Assembly (NCBI GenBank): GCA_015485715.1
Contig: WFTA01000040.1
Coordinates: 1 to 6,823, forward strand
Length of the DNA stretch: 6,823 bases
Direction of reading: 5' to 3'
Source of the DNA: Patescibacteria group bacterium
GTDB lineage: Bacteria; Patescibacteriota; Patescibacteriia; WFTA01; S139-112
In this document: positions 1-5,744 of the stretch, piece after piece
Layout of the letters: the number at the start of each line of letters is the position of its first letter
Position numbering within the stretch: the first letter of the stretch is position 1
Notes under the pieces: model-generated
The model's database searches: none
Told to the model about the DNA's origin: nothing
The model's input: the letters and a program-made list of their open reading frames with translations, nothing else
Position numbers and translations under genes: made by a program

Positions 1-15
1 ACAAACTACACATAT

Positions 16-86
16 TCGGGGGTCGTCTAACGGCAGGACAGCGGCCTTTGGAGCCGTTAATCTAGGTTCGAATCCTAGCCCCCGAG
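16..86 (+). tRNA. tRNA-Gln (anticodon UUG)
   Basis: The cloverleaf can be drawn by eye. The acceptor stem is 16-22 (TCGGGGG) with 79-85 (CCCCCGA). The D stem is 25-28 with 36-39. The anticodon stem is 41-45 with 53-57 (one G-U pair), and its loop 46-52 (CTTTGGA) places TTG at 48-50. The variable loop has 4 nt, and the T arm is 62-66/74-78 around TTCGAAT. Anticodon UUG reads Gln codons CAA and CAG. A weak U1-A72 first pair and a G discriminator at 86 are classic glutaminyl identity features. The genome does not encode the CCA end (87-89 is CAC), so a CCA-adding enzyme is needed. No promoter is visible in the 15 bases upstream, so it may belong to a transcript starting outside the window. Confidence 0.96.
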
Positions 87-131
87 CACATAAGGATTAT
101 TTAAGATCTCGAACGATAATATTTTAAAAAC

Positions 132-308
132 CTAAATACGAAACTCTAAATACTAAACAAATCCCAAAATAATTATCCAATTTACAACCCCAGCCATACG
201 ACGGGGTAAATTTTCAATTATTTAATGATTTAATGGTTTAAACTATAATATACTGATCTTAATGCAGAGCTTAAGATTTAATTCATTGGAAAATTGAGAA
301 ATTGATTG
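132..308. repeat. Cluster of short-period degenerate repeats
   Basis: There are three blocks. At 132-159 the sequence reads as 7-mers: CTAAATA, CGAAACT, CTAAATA, CTAAACA. At 220-235 the 8-mer ATTTAATG is perfectly duplicated and runs into the palindrome GTTTAAAC (236-243). At 285-308 three 8-mers share ATTG: ATTGGAAA, ATTGAGAA, ATTGATTG. Each block is short and could arise by slippage in AT-rich DNA. Having three in 180 bases suggests a composite degenerate intergenic repeat. No function is apparent. Confidence 0.5.
181..214 (+). terminator. Possible weak terminator hairpin downstream of tRNA-Gln
   Basis: CCCC (188-191) can pair with GGGG (203-206) around an 11-nt loop. TTTA (181-184) and TAAA (207-210) extend the stem beyond a 3-nt bulge, and TTTT follows at 211-214. 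The GC core is only 4 bp and the T run is short. A role in ending the tRNA transcript is possible but weakly supported. Confidence 0.25.
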
Positions 309-396
309 AAAACGGGGTATTTAAAATTAGAGCATTATTGTTGGTTGTTTCTGGAATTTTGGATTTAGTTCTTTTTAGTGTAGCTCCTTGTATTAT

Positions 397-424
397 TTGA
401 CATATTTTTTATATTTTTTATAAT
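397..424 (+). promoter_or_regulatory. Sigma70-type promoter of the rpsL-rpsG-fusA operon
   Basis: A perfect -35 TTGACA (397-402) is separated by 16 bp of T-rich DNA from a perfect -10 TATAAT (419-424). Transcription would start near 431, giving a leader of about 108 nt before the rpsL ATG at 539. Two consensus hexamers at near-ideal spacing directly upstream of a ribosomal operon make this a strong call even in AT-rich DNA. A second TATAAT at 520-525 lies just before the gene but has no matching -35. Confidence 0.85.
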
Positions 425-453
425 GTAAATACATAAAATTTGATAAATTGTGT

Positions 454-507
454 ATAAGTCTGTTATAGTATATTTTTATTTTACGAGGCTGACTATAACA
501 GGCTTAT
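454..507 (+). promoter_or_regulatory. Long hairpin in the rpsL mRNA leader
   Basis: Bases 454-469 pair with 492-507 over 16 consecutive positions, including one G-U wobble (459 with 502), around a 22-nt loop (470-491). It lies in the predicted 5' leader, starting about 23 nt after the inferred transcription start and ending 31 nt before the rpsL ATG. No T run follows immediately (TTTG, then mixed sequence; T7 only at 525-531), so it is not a standard terminator. It could be a transcript-stabilising stem, a protein-binding control site or an attenuator. E. coli controls its str operon through S7 binding between rpsL and rpsG; here that gap is only 17 nt, so a leader site is an alternative. Confidence 0.65.
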
Positions 508-538
508 TTGTTGCAAATGTATAATTTTTTTCTAAAAT

Positions 539-958
539 ATGCCAACAATCAATCAGCTAATCAGAAAACCACGCAAAAAAGTGCAAAAAAAGTCCAAATC
601 ACCTGCATTGCAGACAAAATATAATACTAAAAAAAGAAAGTTTGTACATGTTCCATCTCCTTTTAAGAGAGGGGTGTGTTTAAGGGTGACTACACATACT
701 CCTAAAAAACCAAACTCAGCCTTAAGAAAAGTGGCAAGAGTCAGGCTTTCAAATACTGAAGAAGTTTGGGCATACATACCCGGAGAAGGTCATAATTTAC
801 AGGAACACTCAGTGGTTTTGATAAGAGGTGGAAGAGTGAAGGACTTGCCGGGTGTCAGGTACCATATTGTCAGAGGAGTATATGATACAGGAGGAGTTGA
901 AAACAGGAAAAATTCCAGAAGCTTGTATGGTACCAAGAAGCCTAAAGGAGAGAGTTAG
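539..958 (+). CDS. rpsL: 30S ribosomal protein S12
   Basis: S12 sits at the 30S-50S interface by the decoding centre and monitors codon-anticodon pairing. The 139-residue product matches the family along its whole length: N-terminal PTINQLIRKPR, TPKKPNSALRK (residues 54-64), GEGHNLQEHSVVLIRGG (82-98) and VKDLPGVRYHIVRG (100-113). Lys56 and Lys101 correspond to E. coli positions where changes give streptomycin resistance, and both are the sensitive type. Asp102 is the residue methylthiolated by RimO in other bacteria. It is about 15 residues longer than E. coli S12, largely from a basic insert near residues 26-41, as in many Gram-positives. The position usually occupied by Thr in CTRV is Leu48. 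The ATG at 539 gives the canonical N-terminus. Upstream is AT-rich with no Shine-Dalgarno site. It is the first gene after the promoter and ends in TAG. Confidence 0.98.
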   Translation: MPTINQLIRKPRKKVQKKSKSPALQTKYNTKKRKFVHVPSPFKRGVCLRVTTHTPKKPNSALRKVARVRLSNTEEVWAYIPGEGHNLQEHSVVLIRGGRVKDLPGVRYHIVRGVYDTGGVENRKNSRSLYGTKKPKGES

Positions 959-975
959 TAATTAATTAATCTATT

Positions 976-1449
976 ATGAGAGGTAAAAGAGCACCAAAAA
1001 GAAAAATACTTCCAGATCCAAAGTATGGAAGAGTGGATATACATAAATTCATAAACCATGTAATGAGGAAAGGTAAAAAAACATTGGCACAAAAGATTGT
1101 CTATGGAGCTTTTGATATTATAGAAGAGAAAACAAAACAGGATCCTGTGCAGGTATGGGAAGAAGCAGTTAAAAATGTTGCGCCTCAGATGGAGGTGAGA
1201 ACCAGAAGAATAGGCGGAGCACACTACCAGATACCTTTTCCAGTGAAAGGAGACAGGCAAAAAACATTAGCCTATAGATGGATTATAGAAGCTGCCAGAA
1301 GCAGAAAGGGAGCTTCTATGGTGGAAAAACTTGCAGATGAGATTATGCAGGCAGCTAAAGGTGAAGGTGCTGCTGTTAAGAAGAAAGAAGAAATACACAA
1401 AATGGCAGAAGGGAACAAAGCTTTTGCCCATTTTGCAAAATTTGGCTAA
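976..1449 (+). CDS. rpsG: 30S ribosomal protein S7
   Basis: S7 is a primary binder of the 16S rRNA 3' major domain; it nucleates assembly of the 30S head and lies near the E-site tRNA. The 157 residues match the family's usual size. Recognisable segments are RKILPDPKYGR (9-19), KFINHVMRKGKK (24-35), the hairpin region EVRTRRIGGAHYQIP (73-87), the RWIIEAAR helix and the C-terminal AVKKKEEIHKMAEGNKAFAHF. The gene starts 17 nt after the rpsL stop, so the two are surely co-transcribed. AAAGGAG occurs at 944-950 inside the end of rpsL, but it is about 25 nt from this ATG, too far for normal Shine-Dalgarno use. The intervening sequence is AT-only apart from single G and C bases. Stop is TAA. Confidence 0.98.
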   Translation: MRGKRAPKRKILPDPKYGRVDIHKFINHVMRKGKKTLAQKIVYGAFDIIEEKTKQDPVQVWEEAVKNVAPQMEVRTRRIGGAHYQIPFPVKGDRQKTLAYRWIIEAARSRKGASMVEKLADEIMQAAKGEGAAVKKKEEIHKMAEGNKAFAHFAKFG

Positions 1450-1465
1450 TTGGTATTGAAATTAA

Positions 1466-1492
1466 ACAATTAATTATTAATTGTATTTTTTT
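1466..1492 (+). promoter_or_regulatory. AT hairpin plus T7 run directly before the fusA start
   Basis: ACAATTAA (1466-1473) pairs perfectly with TTAATTGT (1477-1484) around a 3-nt loop, and A plus seven T follow (1486-1492) immediately before the fusA ATG. The layout is that of an intrinsic terminator, but the stem has only one G-C pair and would be weak. It may lower transcription into fusA slightly, act at the translation start, or be chance in AT-rich DNA. Confidence 0.35.
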
Positions 1493-3592
1493 ATGTCTAG
1501 AGAATATTCATTGGCACAAACAAGAAATATAGGGATTATAGCTCATATTGATGCCGGAAAAACCACTACAACTGAGGCTATTTTATACCTTACTGGTAAA
1601 ACTCACAAAATAGGTGCAGTACATGAGGGAGACACCCAGATGGACTGGATGGAACAGGAGCGAGAAAGAGGGATTACTATTACTGCAGCTGCCACTACTT
1701 GCTTTTGGACACCTAAACATTATGATGCAAAGGGTAATCAATACAGAATAAATATCATAGACACTCCGGGGCATATAGACTTTACTGTAGAGGTACAGAG
1801 GTCTTTGAGAGTGTTGGATGGTGCAGTGGTTGTATTTGACGGTAAAATGGGGGTTGAGCCTCAGTCAGAGACTGTATGGAGACAAGCTGATAAATACTCT
1901 GTTCCAAGAATATGCTTCATCAATAAAATCAATCAAACAGGAGGAGATTTTTACAAGAGCCTCAAGTCCATTAGAGAGAGGCTGAGTCCTAATTCATATC
2001 CTATACAGATACCTATTGGTTTTGAAAAAGATCTAAGAGGGGTTGTGGATCTGGTAACTATGAAAGCATATACTTATTCAGACTATAGAGACAAAGAGCT
2101 TAAAGAGGAAGAGATCCCTGCAGATTTAAAAGATGAAGCAGAGAAATGGAGGCAGGAGCTTATGGAAAAAGTGATTGAGGATGATGAGGGTTTAATGGAA
2201 AAATATTTTGAAGGACAGGAGATAACTCAAGACGAATTTATAAAAGCAATTAGAGAAAAAACATTAAAAGGTGATTTTTATCCTGTACTTGGAGGAGACG
2301 GCAGGGGTGTGATTGTGGAAACACTTCTGGATGCAATCATCAATTACCTTCCTGCACCCATAGATTTGCCACCAGTTGAGGGTGAAAATCCCAAAACAGG
2401 AGAAAAAATTGTAAGACAGCATTCTGATGACGAACCTCTTACAGCATTAGCATTTAAAATTGCTACTGATCCGTACGTAGGAACACTTACATTTTTCAGA
2501 GTATATGCAGGCAAGCTTGATGCAGGTTCTTATGTTTTAAATACCAGAACAGGTAATAAAGAAAGAGTAGGAAGAATAGTGAGGCTTCATGCTAATCATA
2601 GAGAAGAGGTATCTACAGTATATGCAGGGGAGATTGCTGCTATAGTTGGACTTAAAAATACAGTTACAGGAGATACACTGTGTGACCCGGATAATCCTAT
2701 AGTACTTGAGAGTATTACATTTCCTGATCCAGTTATTTCTGTTTCTGTTGAGCCAAAGACCAAGCAGGATCAGGAAAAAATGGGTATAGCATTACAAAGG
2801 CTTGCTCAAGAAGACCCAACATTTAGAATCAGGACTGATGAGGAGACAGGACAGACCATTATTTCAGGAATGGGCGAACTCCATTTGGAGATTATAATAG
2901 ATAGGATGAAAAGAGAGTTTGGAGTTGAGACCACAGTAGGTAAGCCTCAGGTTGCATATAAAGAAACAATCAGGAAAAAGGCTGAAGCAGAAGGAAAATA
3001 TATCAGACAGTCAGGTGGTAGAGGGCAGTATGGTCACTGCTGGCTTAGAGTTGAGCCTCTGGAGAGAGGAAAAGGATTTGAGTTTGTAGATGAGATAAAG
3101 GGAGGCATTATTCCGAAAGAGTATATTCCTGCAATACAAAAAGGAGTAAAAGAAGCAATGGATAATGGTGTTTTAGCAGGTTATCCTGTTATTGATGTAA
3201 AAGTAACAGTATATGACGGATCGTATCATGAAGTTGACTCATCGGAAGCAGCATTTAAGATCGCGGGATCGATAGCATTTCAGGAAGCTGTTAAGCAGGC
3301 TGATTTGGTGCTACTTGAGCCTATTATGAAAGTAGAAGTTACCACCCCTGAGGAGTTTTTGGGAGATGTAATAGGTGATTTGAATTCCAGAAGAGGACAG
3401 ATATTGGAGATGAAGGATCAGGGTAATGTCAAATTAGTGGATGCACTTGTTCCTCTTTCCTCAATGTTTGGGTATGCTACTGATTTAAGGTCATTGACAC
3501 AAGGAAGAGCAAATTATGCCATGGAATTTGAGAAATATCAAGAAGTTCCCTCCAATGTTGCGCAAGAGATAATAGAAGGAAAAAATAGCTAA
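1493..3592 (+). CDS. fusA: Elongation factor G
   Basis: EF-G is the GTPase that drives translocation of tRNA and mRNA and, with RRF, ribosome recycling. The 699-residue product has the five-domain layout. The G domain has the P-loop AHIDAGKT (17-24), switch I ERGITIT (58-64) and DTPGH (90-94). Domain II follows after about residue 300. Domain IV contains QSGGRGQYGHC and the tip sequence DGSYHEVDSSE, with His579 matching E. coli His583. Domain V begins near LEPIMKVEV. I chose the ATG at 1493, giving MSREYSLAQTRNIG as in the family; an in-frame TTG at 1481 would add four residues and lies in a hairpin. G4 reads NKIN (144-147) instead of NKxD, and the usual G5 SAFKN is replaced by GGDGRGV (267-273). 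All other signatures are intact, so it is surely EF-G. It starts 43 nt after rpsG, without a Shine-Dalgarno site. Confidence 0.97.
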   Translation: MSREYSLAQTRNIGIIAHIDAGKTTTTEAILYLTGKTHKIGAVHEGDTQMDWMEQERERGITITAAATTCFWTPKHYDAKGNQYRINIIDTPGHIDFTVEVQRSLRVLDGAVVVFDGKMGVEPQSETVWRQADKYSVPRICFINKINQTGGDFYKSLKSIRERLSPNSYPIQIPIGFEKDLRGVVDLVTMKAYTYSDYRDKELKEEEIPADLKDEAEKWRQELMEKVIEDDEGLMEKYFEGQEITQDEFIKAIREKTLKGDFYPVLGGDGRGVIVETLLDAIINYLPAPIDLPPVEGENPKTGEKIVRQHSDDEPLTALAFKIATDPYVGTLTFFRVYAGKLDAGSYVLNTRTGNKERVGRIVRLHANHREEVSTVYAGEIAAIVGLKNTVTGDTLCDPDNPIVLESITFPDPVISVSVEPKTKQDQEKMGIALQRLAQEDPTFRIRTDEETGQTIISGMGELHLEIIIDRMKREFGVETTVGKPQVAYKETIRKKAEAEGKYIRQSGGRGQYGHCWLRVEPLERGKGFEFVDEIKGGIIPKEYIPAIQKGVKEAMDNGVLAGYPVIDVKVTVYDGSYHEVDSSEAAFKIAGSIAFQEAVKQADLVLLEPIMKVEVTTPEEFLGDVIGDLNSRRGQILEMKDQGNVKLVDALVPLSSMFGYATDLRSLTQGRANYAMEFEKYQEVPSNVAQEIIEGKNS

Positions 3593-3647
3593 ACTAAGCT
3601 AAAAGGCACTATAAAAATGCATAAAAATTGTTGAAAATCAGTTTTTG

Positions 3648-3676
3648 TTGACTTATTGTAAAAATTTGTATATAAT
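3648..3676 (+). promoter_or_regulatory. Sigma70-type promoter of tuf
   Basis: TTGACT (3648-3653, five of six matches to consensus) and TATAAT (3671-3676, perfect) are separated by the ideal 17 bp. Transcription would start near 3683, leaving a leader of about 150 nt before tuf. The promoter lies 55 nt after the fusA stop, and I see no terminator between them, so tuf is probably read both from here and by read-through from the rpsL promoter. This fits the usual excess of EF-Tu over ribosomal proteins. Confidence 0.8.
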
Positions 3677-3682
3677 TTTTGT

Positions 3683-3835
3683 GCATTGTTGATAACTAAA
3701 ATTTGATTTTAAATTAAAATTTGTTTAAAATAAAGTTAAAATTATTGTATTTTGTTAATTATAAAAGGAAGTTAATTTTTTTTGTTAACTTATAATTAAT
3801 TAAGGCGTGAATTAAATTCGCGCAAATAAAAATCT
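3683..3835 (+). promoter_or_regulatory. AT-rich tuf mRNA leader with two small hairpins
   Basis: This predicted leader of about 150 nt is very AT-rich. AAGTTAA (3769-3775) pairs with TTAACTT (3785-3791) across a T-rich 9-nt loop. The only GC-rich spot is GCGTGAAT/ATTCGCGC (3805-3823), an 8-bp hairpin with one G-U pair and a 3-nt loop that ends 12 nt before the tuf ATG. That position could set start-site access or protect the 5' side of the coding region. AAAAGGAAG near 3763 resembles a Shine-Dalgarno site but is about 65 nt from the start and has no gene behind it. Confidence 0.45.
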
Positions 3836-5041
3836 ATGGCAGACGTTTTTCAAAGGACAAAACCACACGTAAACGTAGGAACCATTGGTCACGTTGACCA
3901 TGGGAAAACTACATTAACTGCAGCTATTTTAAAGGTTCTTCAAGTAGCTGGCTTTACAGCACAGAACAAAAGTGTCGATGAAATAGACAAGGCTCCTGAG
4001 GAGAGAGAAAGAGGAATTACTATTGCTCTTGCACACGTTGAATATGAGACAGAAAAGAGGCACTACGCTCACGTAGATGCTCCGGGTCACGCAGATTATA
4101 TCAAGAACATGATTACTGGAGCAGCACAGATGGACGGAGCTATCTTGGTAGTGGCAGCATCAGATGGCCCAATGCCTCAGACCAGAGAGCATATCTTGCT
4201 TGCCAGACAGGTAGGCGTACCATATATTGTGGTATTTTTGAATAAAATAGATCAGGTGGATGATCCTGATTTAATTGAAATAGTTGAGGAAGAGATAAGG
4301 GATTTATTGAAGAAATATGAATATCCCGGCGATGAAGTGCCAATTATAAGAGGATCTGCTTTGAAAGCTCTTGAAGCTGCACAAGCTGGTAATCAAGATG
4401 ATGAGCATTTTCAAGCAGTTCTAAAACTAACTCAGACATTAGATGAGTACATCCCAACACCTGAGAGACCCGTTGATCAGCCATTCTTGATGCCGATAGA
4501 GGATGTCTTTAGTATTGAAGGACGAGGTACTGTTGCTACAGGAAGAATTGAGAGAGGTATAGTCAAACTCAATGATGAAGTAGAAATTGTTGGTCTAAAG
4601 GATGAAATTCAAAAGACAGTTGTAACTGGAATTGAAATGTTTAACAAAGCTCTTGAGGAAGGGCAGGCAGGTGATAATGCTGGTATTCTTTTAAGAGGTA
4701 TAAAGAAGGAAGATATTGAAAGGGGACAAGTATTGGCAGCTCCGGGGTCTATAACACCGCATACAGAATTTGAAGCAGAGGTATATGTCTTAACTAAAGA
4801 GGAGGGTGGAAGACATAAACCATTTATGAGTGGTTATAAACCGCAATTTTATATCAGAACAACAGATGTTACTGGTGAGATACAGCTTCCTGAAGGTACA
4901 GAGATGGTCATGCCGGGTGATAATGTTAAGCTGACAGTTAAATTAATTGCACCAGTTGCCTTGGAAGAGAAATTGAGATTTGCTATTAGAGAAGGTGGAA
5001 GAACAGTAGGTGCAGGAGTAGTAACTAAGATTATTAAATAG
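3836..5041 (+). CDS. tuf: Elongation factor Tu
   Basis: EF-Tu carries aminoacyl-tRNA to the ribosomal A site as a ternary complex with GTP. The 401 residues are full length. The G domain shows P-loop GHVDHGKT (18-25), switch I ERGITI (58-63) with Thr62, DAPGH (81-85) with the catalytic His85, NKID (136-139) and SAL (174-176). Domain II starts near PFLMPIEDVFSIEGRGTV and domain III ends with the family's GRTVGAGVVTKI. Unlike the EF-G here, all five GTP motifs are standard. A small oddity is Ala64-Leu65 after GITI, where most bacterial EF-Tu have Asn-Thr or Asn-Ile. The ATG at 3836 gives the normal MADVFQRTKPHVNVGTIGH start. It has its own promoter 160 nt upstream and no Shine-Dalgarno site, and it ends in TAG. 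Only one tuf copy lies in this window. Confidence 0.98.
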   Translation: MADVFQRTKPHVNVGTIGHVDHGKTTLTAAILKVLQVAGFTAQNKSVDEIDKAPEERERGITIALAHVEYETEKRHYAHVDAPGHADYIKNMITGAAQMDGAILVVAASDGPMPQTREHILLARQVGVPYIVVFLNKIDQVDDPDLIEIVEEEIRDLLKKYEYPGDEVPIIRGSALKALEAAQAGNQDDEHFQAVLKLTQTLDEYIPTPERPVDQPFLMPIEDVFSIEGRGTVATGRIERGIVKLNDEVEIVGLKDEIQKTVVTGIEMFNKALEEGQAGDNAGILLRGIKKEDIERGQVLAAPGSITPHTEFEAEVYVLTKEEGGRHKPFMSGYKPQFYIRTTDVTGEIQLPEGTEMVMPGDNVKLTVKLIAPVALEEKLRFAIREGGRTVGAGVVTKIIK

Positions 5042-5066
5042 TTGAATGGATTATGATTTATAAGAC

Positions 5067-5128
5067 AGAGATGGTATCTAGTAAATGTGAAGACTAGATA
5101 CCATCTCTTGTTGTATAGATTGTTTTTT
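5067..5128 (+). terminator. Strong hairpin between tuf and rpsJ, probable full or partial terminator
   Basis: Bases 5067-5082 pair perfectly with 5093-5108 (16 bp, no mismatch) around a 10-nt loop; a one-base bulge allows three further pairs (ACA with TGT). The T-rich tail is interrupted: TTGTTG follows the stem and a T6 run appears only at 5123-5128, 14 nt later. The stem is strong but the U-tract is not textbook, so it may end part of the tuf transcripts, protect their 3' end, or serve as a processing site. I see no good promoter between it and rpsJ, so some read-through is likely needed for the genes downstream. Confidence 0.65.
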
Positions 5129-5149
5129 AAAAATTAATTTATAACCAAA

Positions 5150-5533
5150 ATGACCACATCAGATCCAGTAATTACAAACTCAACAGCAACTAAAGAAGAG
5201 TCTGTGTCAAGGCAGGATACATCTACAGGTATAAATAGGATTAGGATTAAGGTTAAGTCTTATGATTATAAGATTATTGACCAATCCTGCCAAAAGATTA
5301 TAGATGCAGCGATCAGGAGTGGGGCTACGGTTGCAGGACCAATACCACTTCCTACTGAAATAAAGAAGTTTACTGTTTTGAAATCCACATTTGTGCATAA
5401 GAATTCCAGAGATCAGTATGAAATGAGAATTCATAAGAGATTGATTGATATATTAAACCCCACTGCAAAAACTATAGATGATCTGACTAATTTGGTGATA
5501 CCTGCAGGGGTTGACGTAGAAGTGAAAATGTAA
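5150..5533 (+). CDS. rpsJ: 30S ribosomal protein S10 with N-terminal extension
   Basis: S10 is a 30S head protein that in E. coli doubles as NusE in transcription antitermination. The conserved body runs from about residue 29 (NRIRIKVKSYDYKIIDQS) through GPIPLPTEIKKFTVLKS, HKNSRDQYEMRIHKRL and the final PAGVDVEVKM. At 127 residues it is about 25 longer than usual. The extra 28 N-terminal residues are rich in Thr, Ser and Asp, with no membrane segment or recognisable domain. The extension depends on the ATG at 5150. The only in-frame alternative I see is GTG at 5204 (codon 19), which would leave about 10 extra residues. Neither has a Shine-Dalgarno site, and ATG is preferred because every other gene here starts with ATG. 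It is separated from tuf by a strong hairpin and from rplC by a structured leader. Stop is TAA. Confidence 0.95.
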   Translation: MTTSDPVITNSTATKEESVSRQDTSTGINRIRIKVKSYDYKIIDQSCQKIIDAAIRSGATVAGPIPLPTEIKKFTVLKSTFVHKNSRDQYEMRIHKRLIDILNPTAKTIDDLTNLVIPAGVDVEVKM

Positions 5534-5593
5534 TAAACTTATAAAGCGTAAAGCAAGATTTGTATATTTGTGAATTTATTGAGTTTAAGTTTA

Positions 5594-5744
5594 ATTAACA
5601 ATTTGCAATATAGGCAGGTCCAGAGTATTCTGGAGACCGTCTAAAGGAGCAAATTGTTAATAAAGCCGGACACGCATTAACAAATACAATAGAATCAATA
5701 TTTTTATTTTTAAGTGTCTGGCTTTATGTGCCAGTTTTTTATTT
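5594..5744 (+). promoter_or_regulatory. Structured rplC leader: candidate attenuator or riboswitch-like element
   Basis: P1 is a perfect 13-bp stem, 5594-5606 with 5649-5661. It encloses an irregular stem-loop: 5612-5615/5639-5642, 5617-5618/5637-5638 and 5619-5623/5630-5634, with a bulged A at 5616, a 2-nt bulge at 5635-5636 and a 6-nt loop. P2 is a 13-bp stem, 5661-5673 with 5714-5726 (one G-U pair), around a 40-nt AT-rich loop. The 3' strand of P2 contains CTGGC (5718-5722), which can instead pair with GCCAG (5730-5734) ahead of T6. A fourth pairing, 5654-5661 with 5676-5683 (8 bp), would open P1 and put the 5' strand of P2 in a loop. Together these resemble an aptamer-like domain plus antiterminator and terminator. 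I see no promoter upstream, so it is probably read through from rpsJ. The ligand is unknown; L3, L4 or a small molecule are guesses. Confidence 0.65.
5718..5744 (+). terminator. Candidate intrinsic terminator just before rplC
   Basis: CTGGC (5718-5722) pairs with GCCAG (5730-5734) around a 7-nt loop, followed by TTTTTTATTTT (5735-5745). Four of five pairs are G-C, but the stem is short. It would stop RNA polymerase about five bases before the rplC ATG. It cannot coexist with the 13-bp P2 stem, which uses the same CTGGC, so it probably works only conditionally. Confidence 0.5.

Larger units (their letters stand above)
87..396. other. Non-coding AT-rich spacer between tRNA-Gln and the rpsL promoter
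   Basis: I see no convincing gene on either strand here. The stretch is AT-rich and holds three short-period repeat blocks, a small GC hairpin near 188-206, and an AT hairpin at 256-277 (ATCTTAA/TTAAGAT around an 8-nt loop). A lone TATAAT at 244-249 lacks a good -35 partner, with only TTTAAT at about the right distance. The 8-mer ACGGGGTA occurs at both 201-208 and 312-319. The region separates the tRNA from the ribosomal-protein operon. Confidence 0.6.

Noticed and set aside
244..249. TATAAT in the tRNA-rpsL spacer as a promoter
   Set aside because: Only a poor -35 (TTTAAT) is present, and there is no gene immediately downstream.
520..525. Second TATAAT just before rpsL, which would give a nearly leaderless mRNA
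   Set aside because: There is no -35 match 16-18 bp upstream (AACAGG region), and such hexamers are frequent in AT-rich DNA. The 397-424 promoter is far better.
1481..1492. TTG start for fusA, adding four residues
   Set aside because: It lies in the AT hairpin and T run. The ATG at 1493 gives the exact family N-terminus.
3593..3647. Terminator between fusA and tuf
   Set aside because: Only a 5-bp TAGCT/AGCTA pairing without a T run could be found, so no terminator is called.
3782..3799. Mini-ORF (TTG, MLTYN) in the tuf leader after AAAAGGAAG
   Set aside because: Spacing from the purine motif is long, the ORF is five codons, and there is no terminator or competing structure to give it a role.
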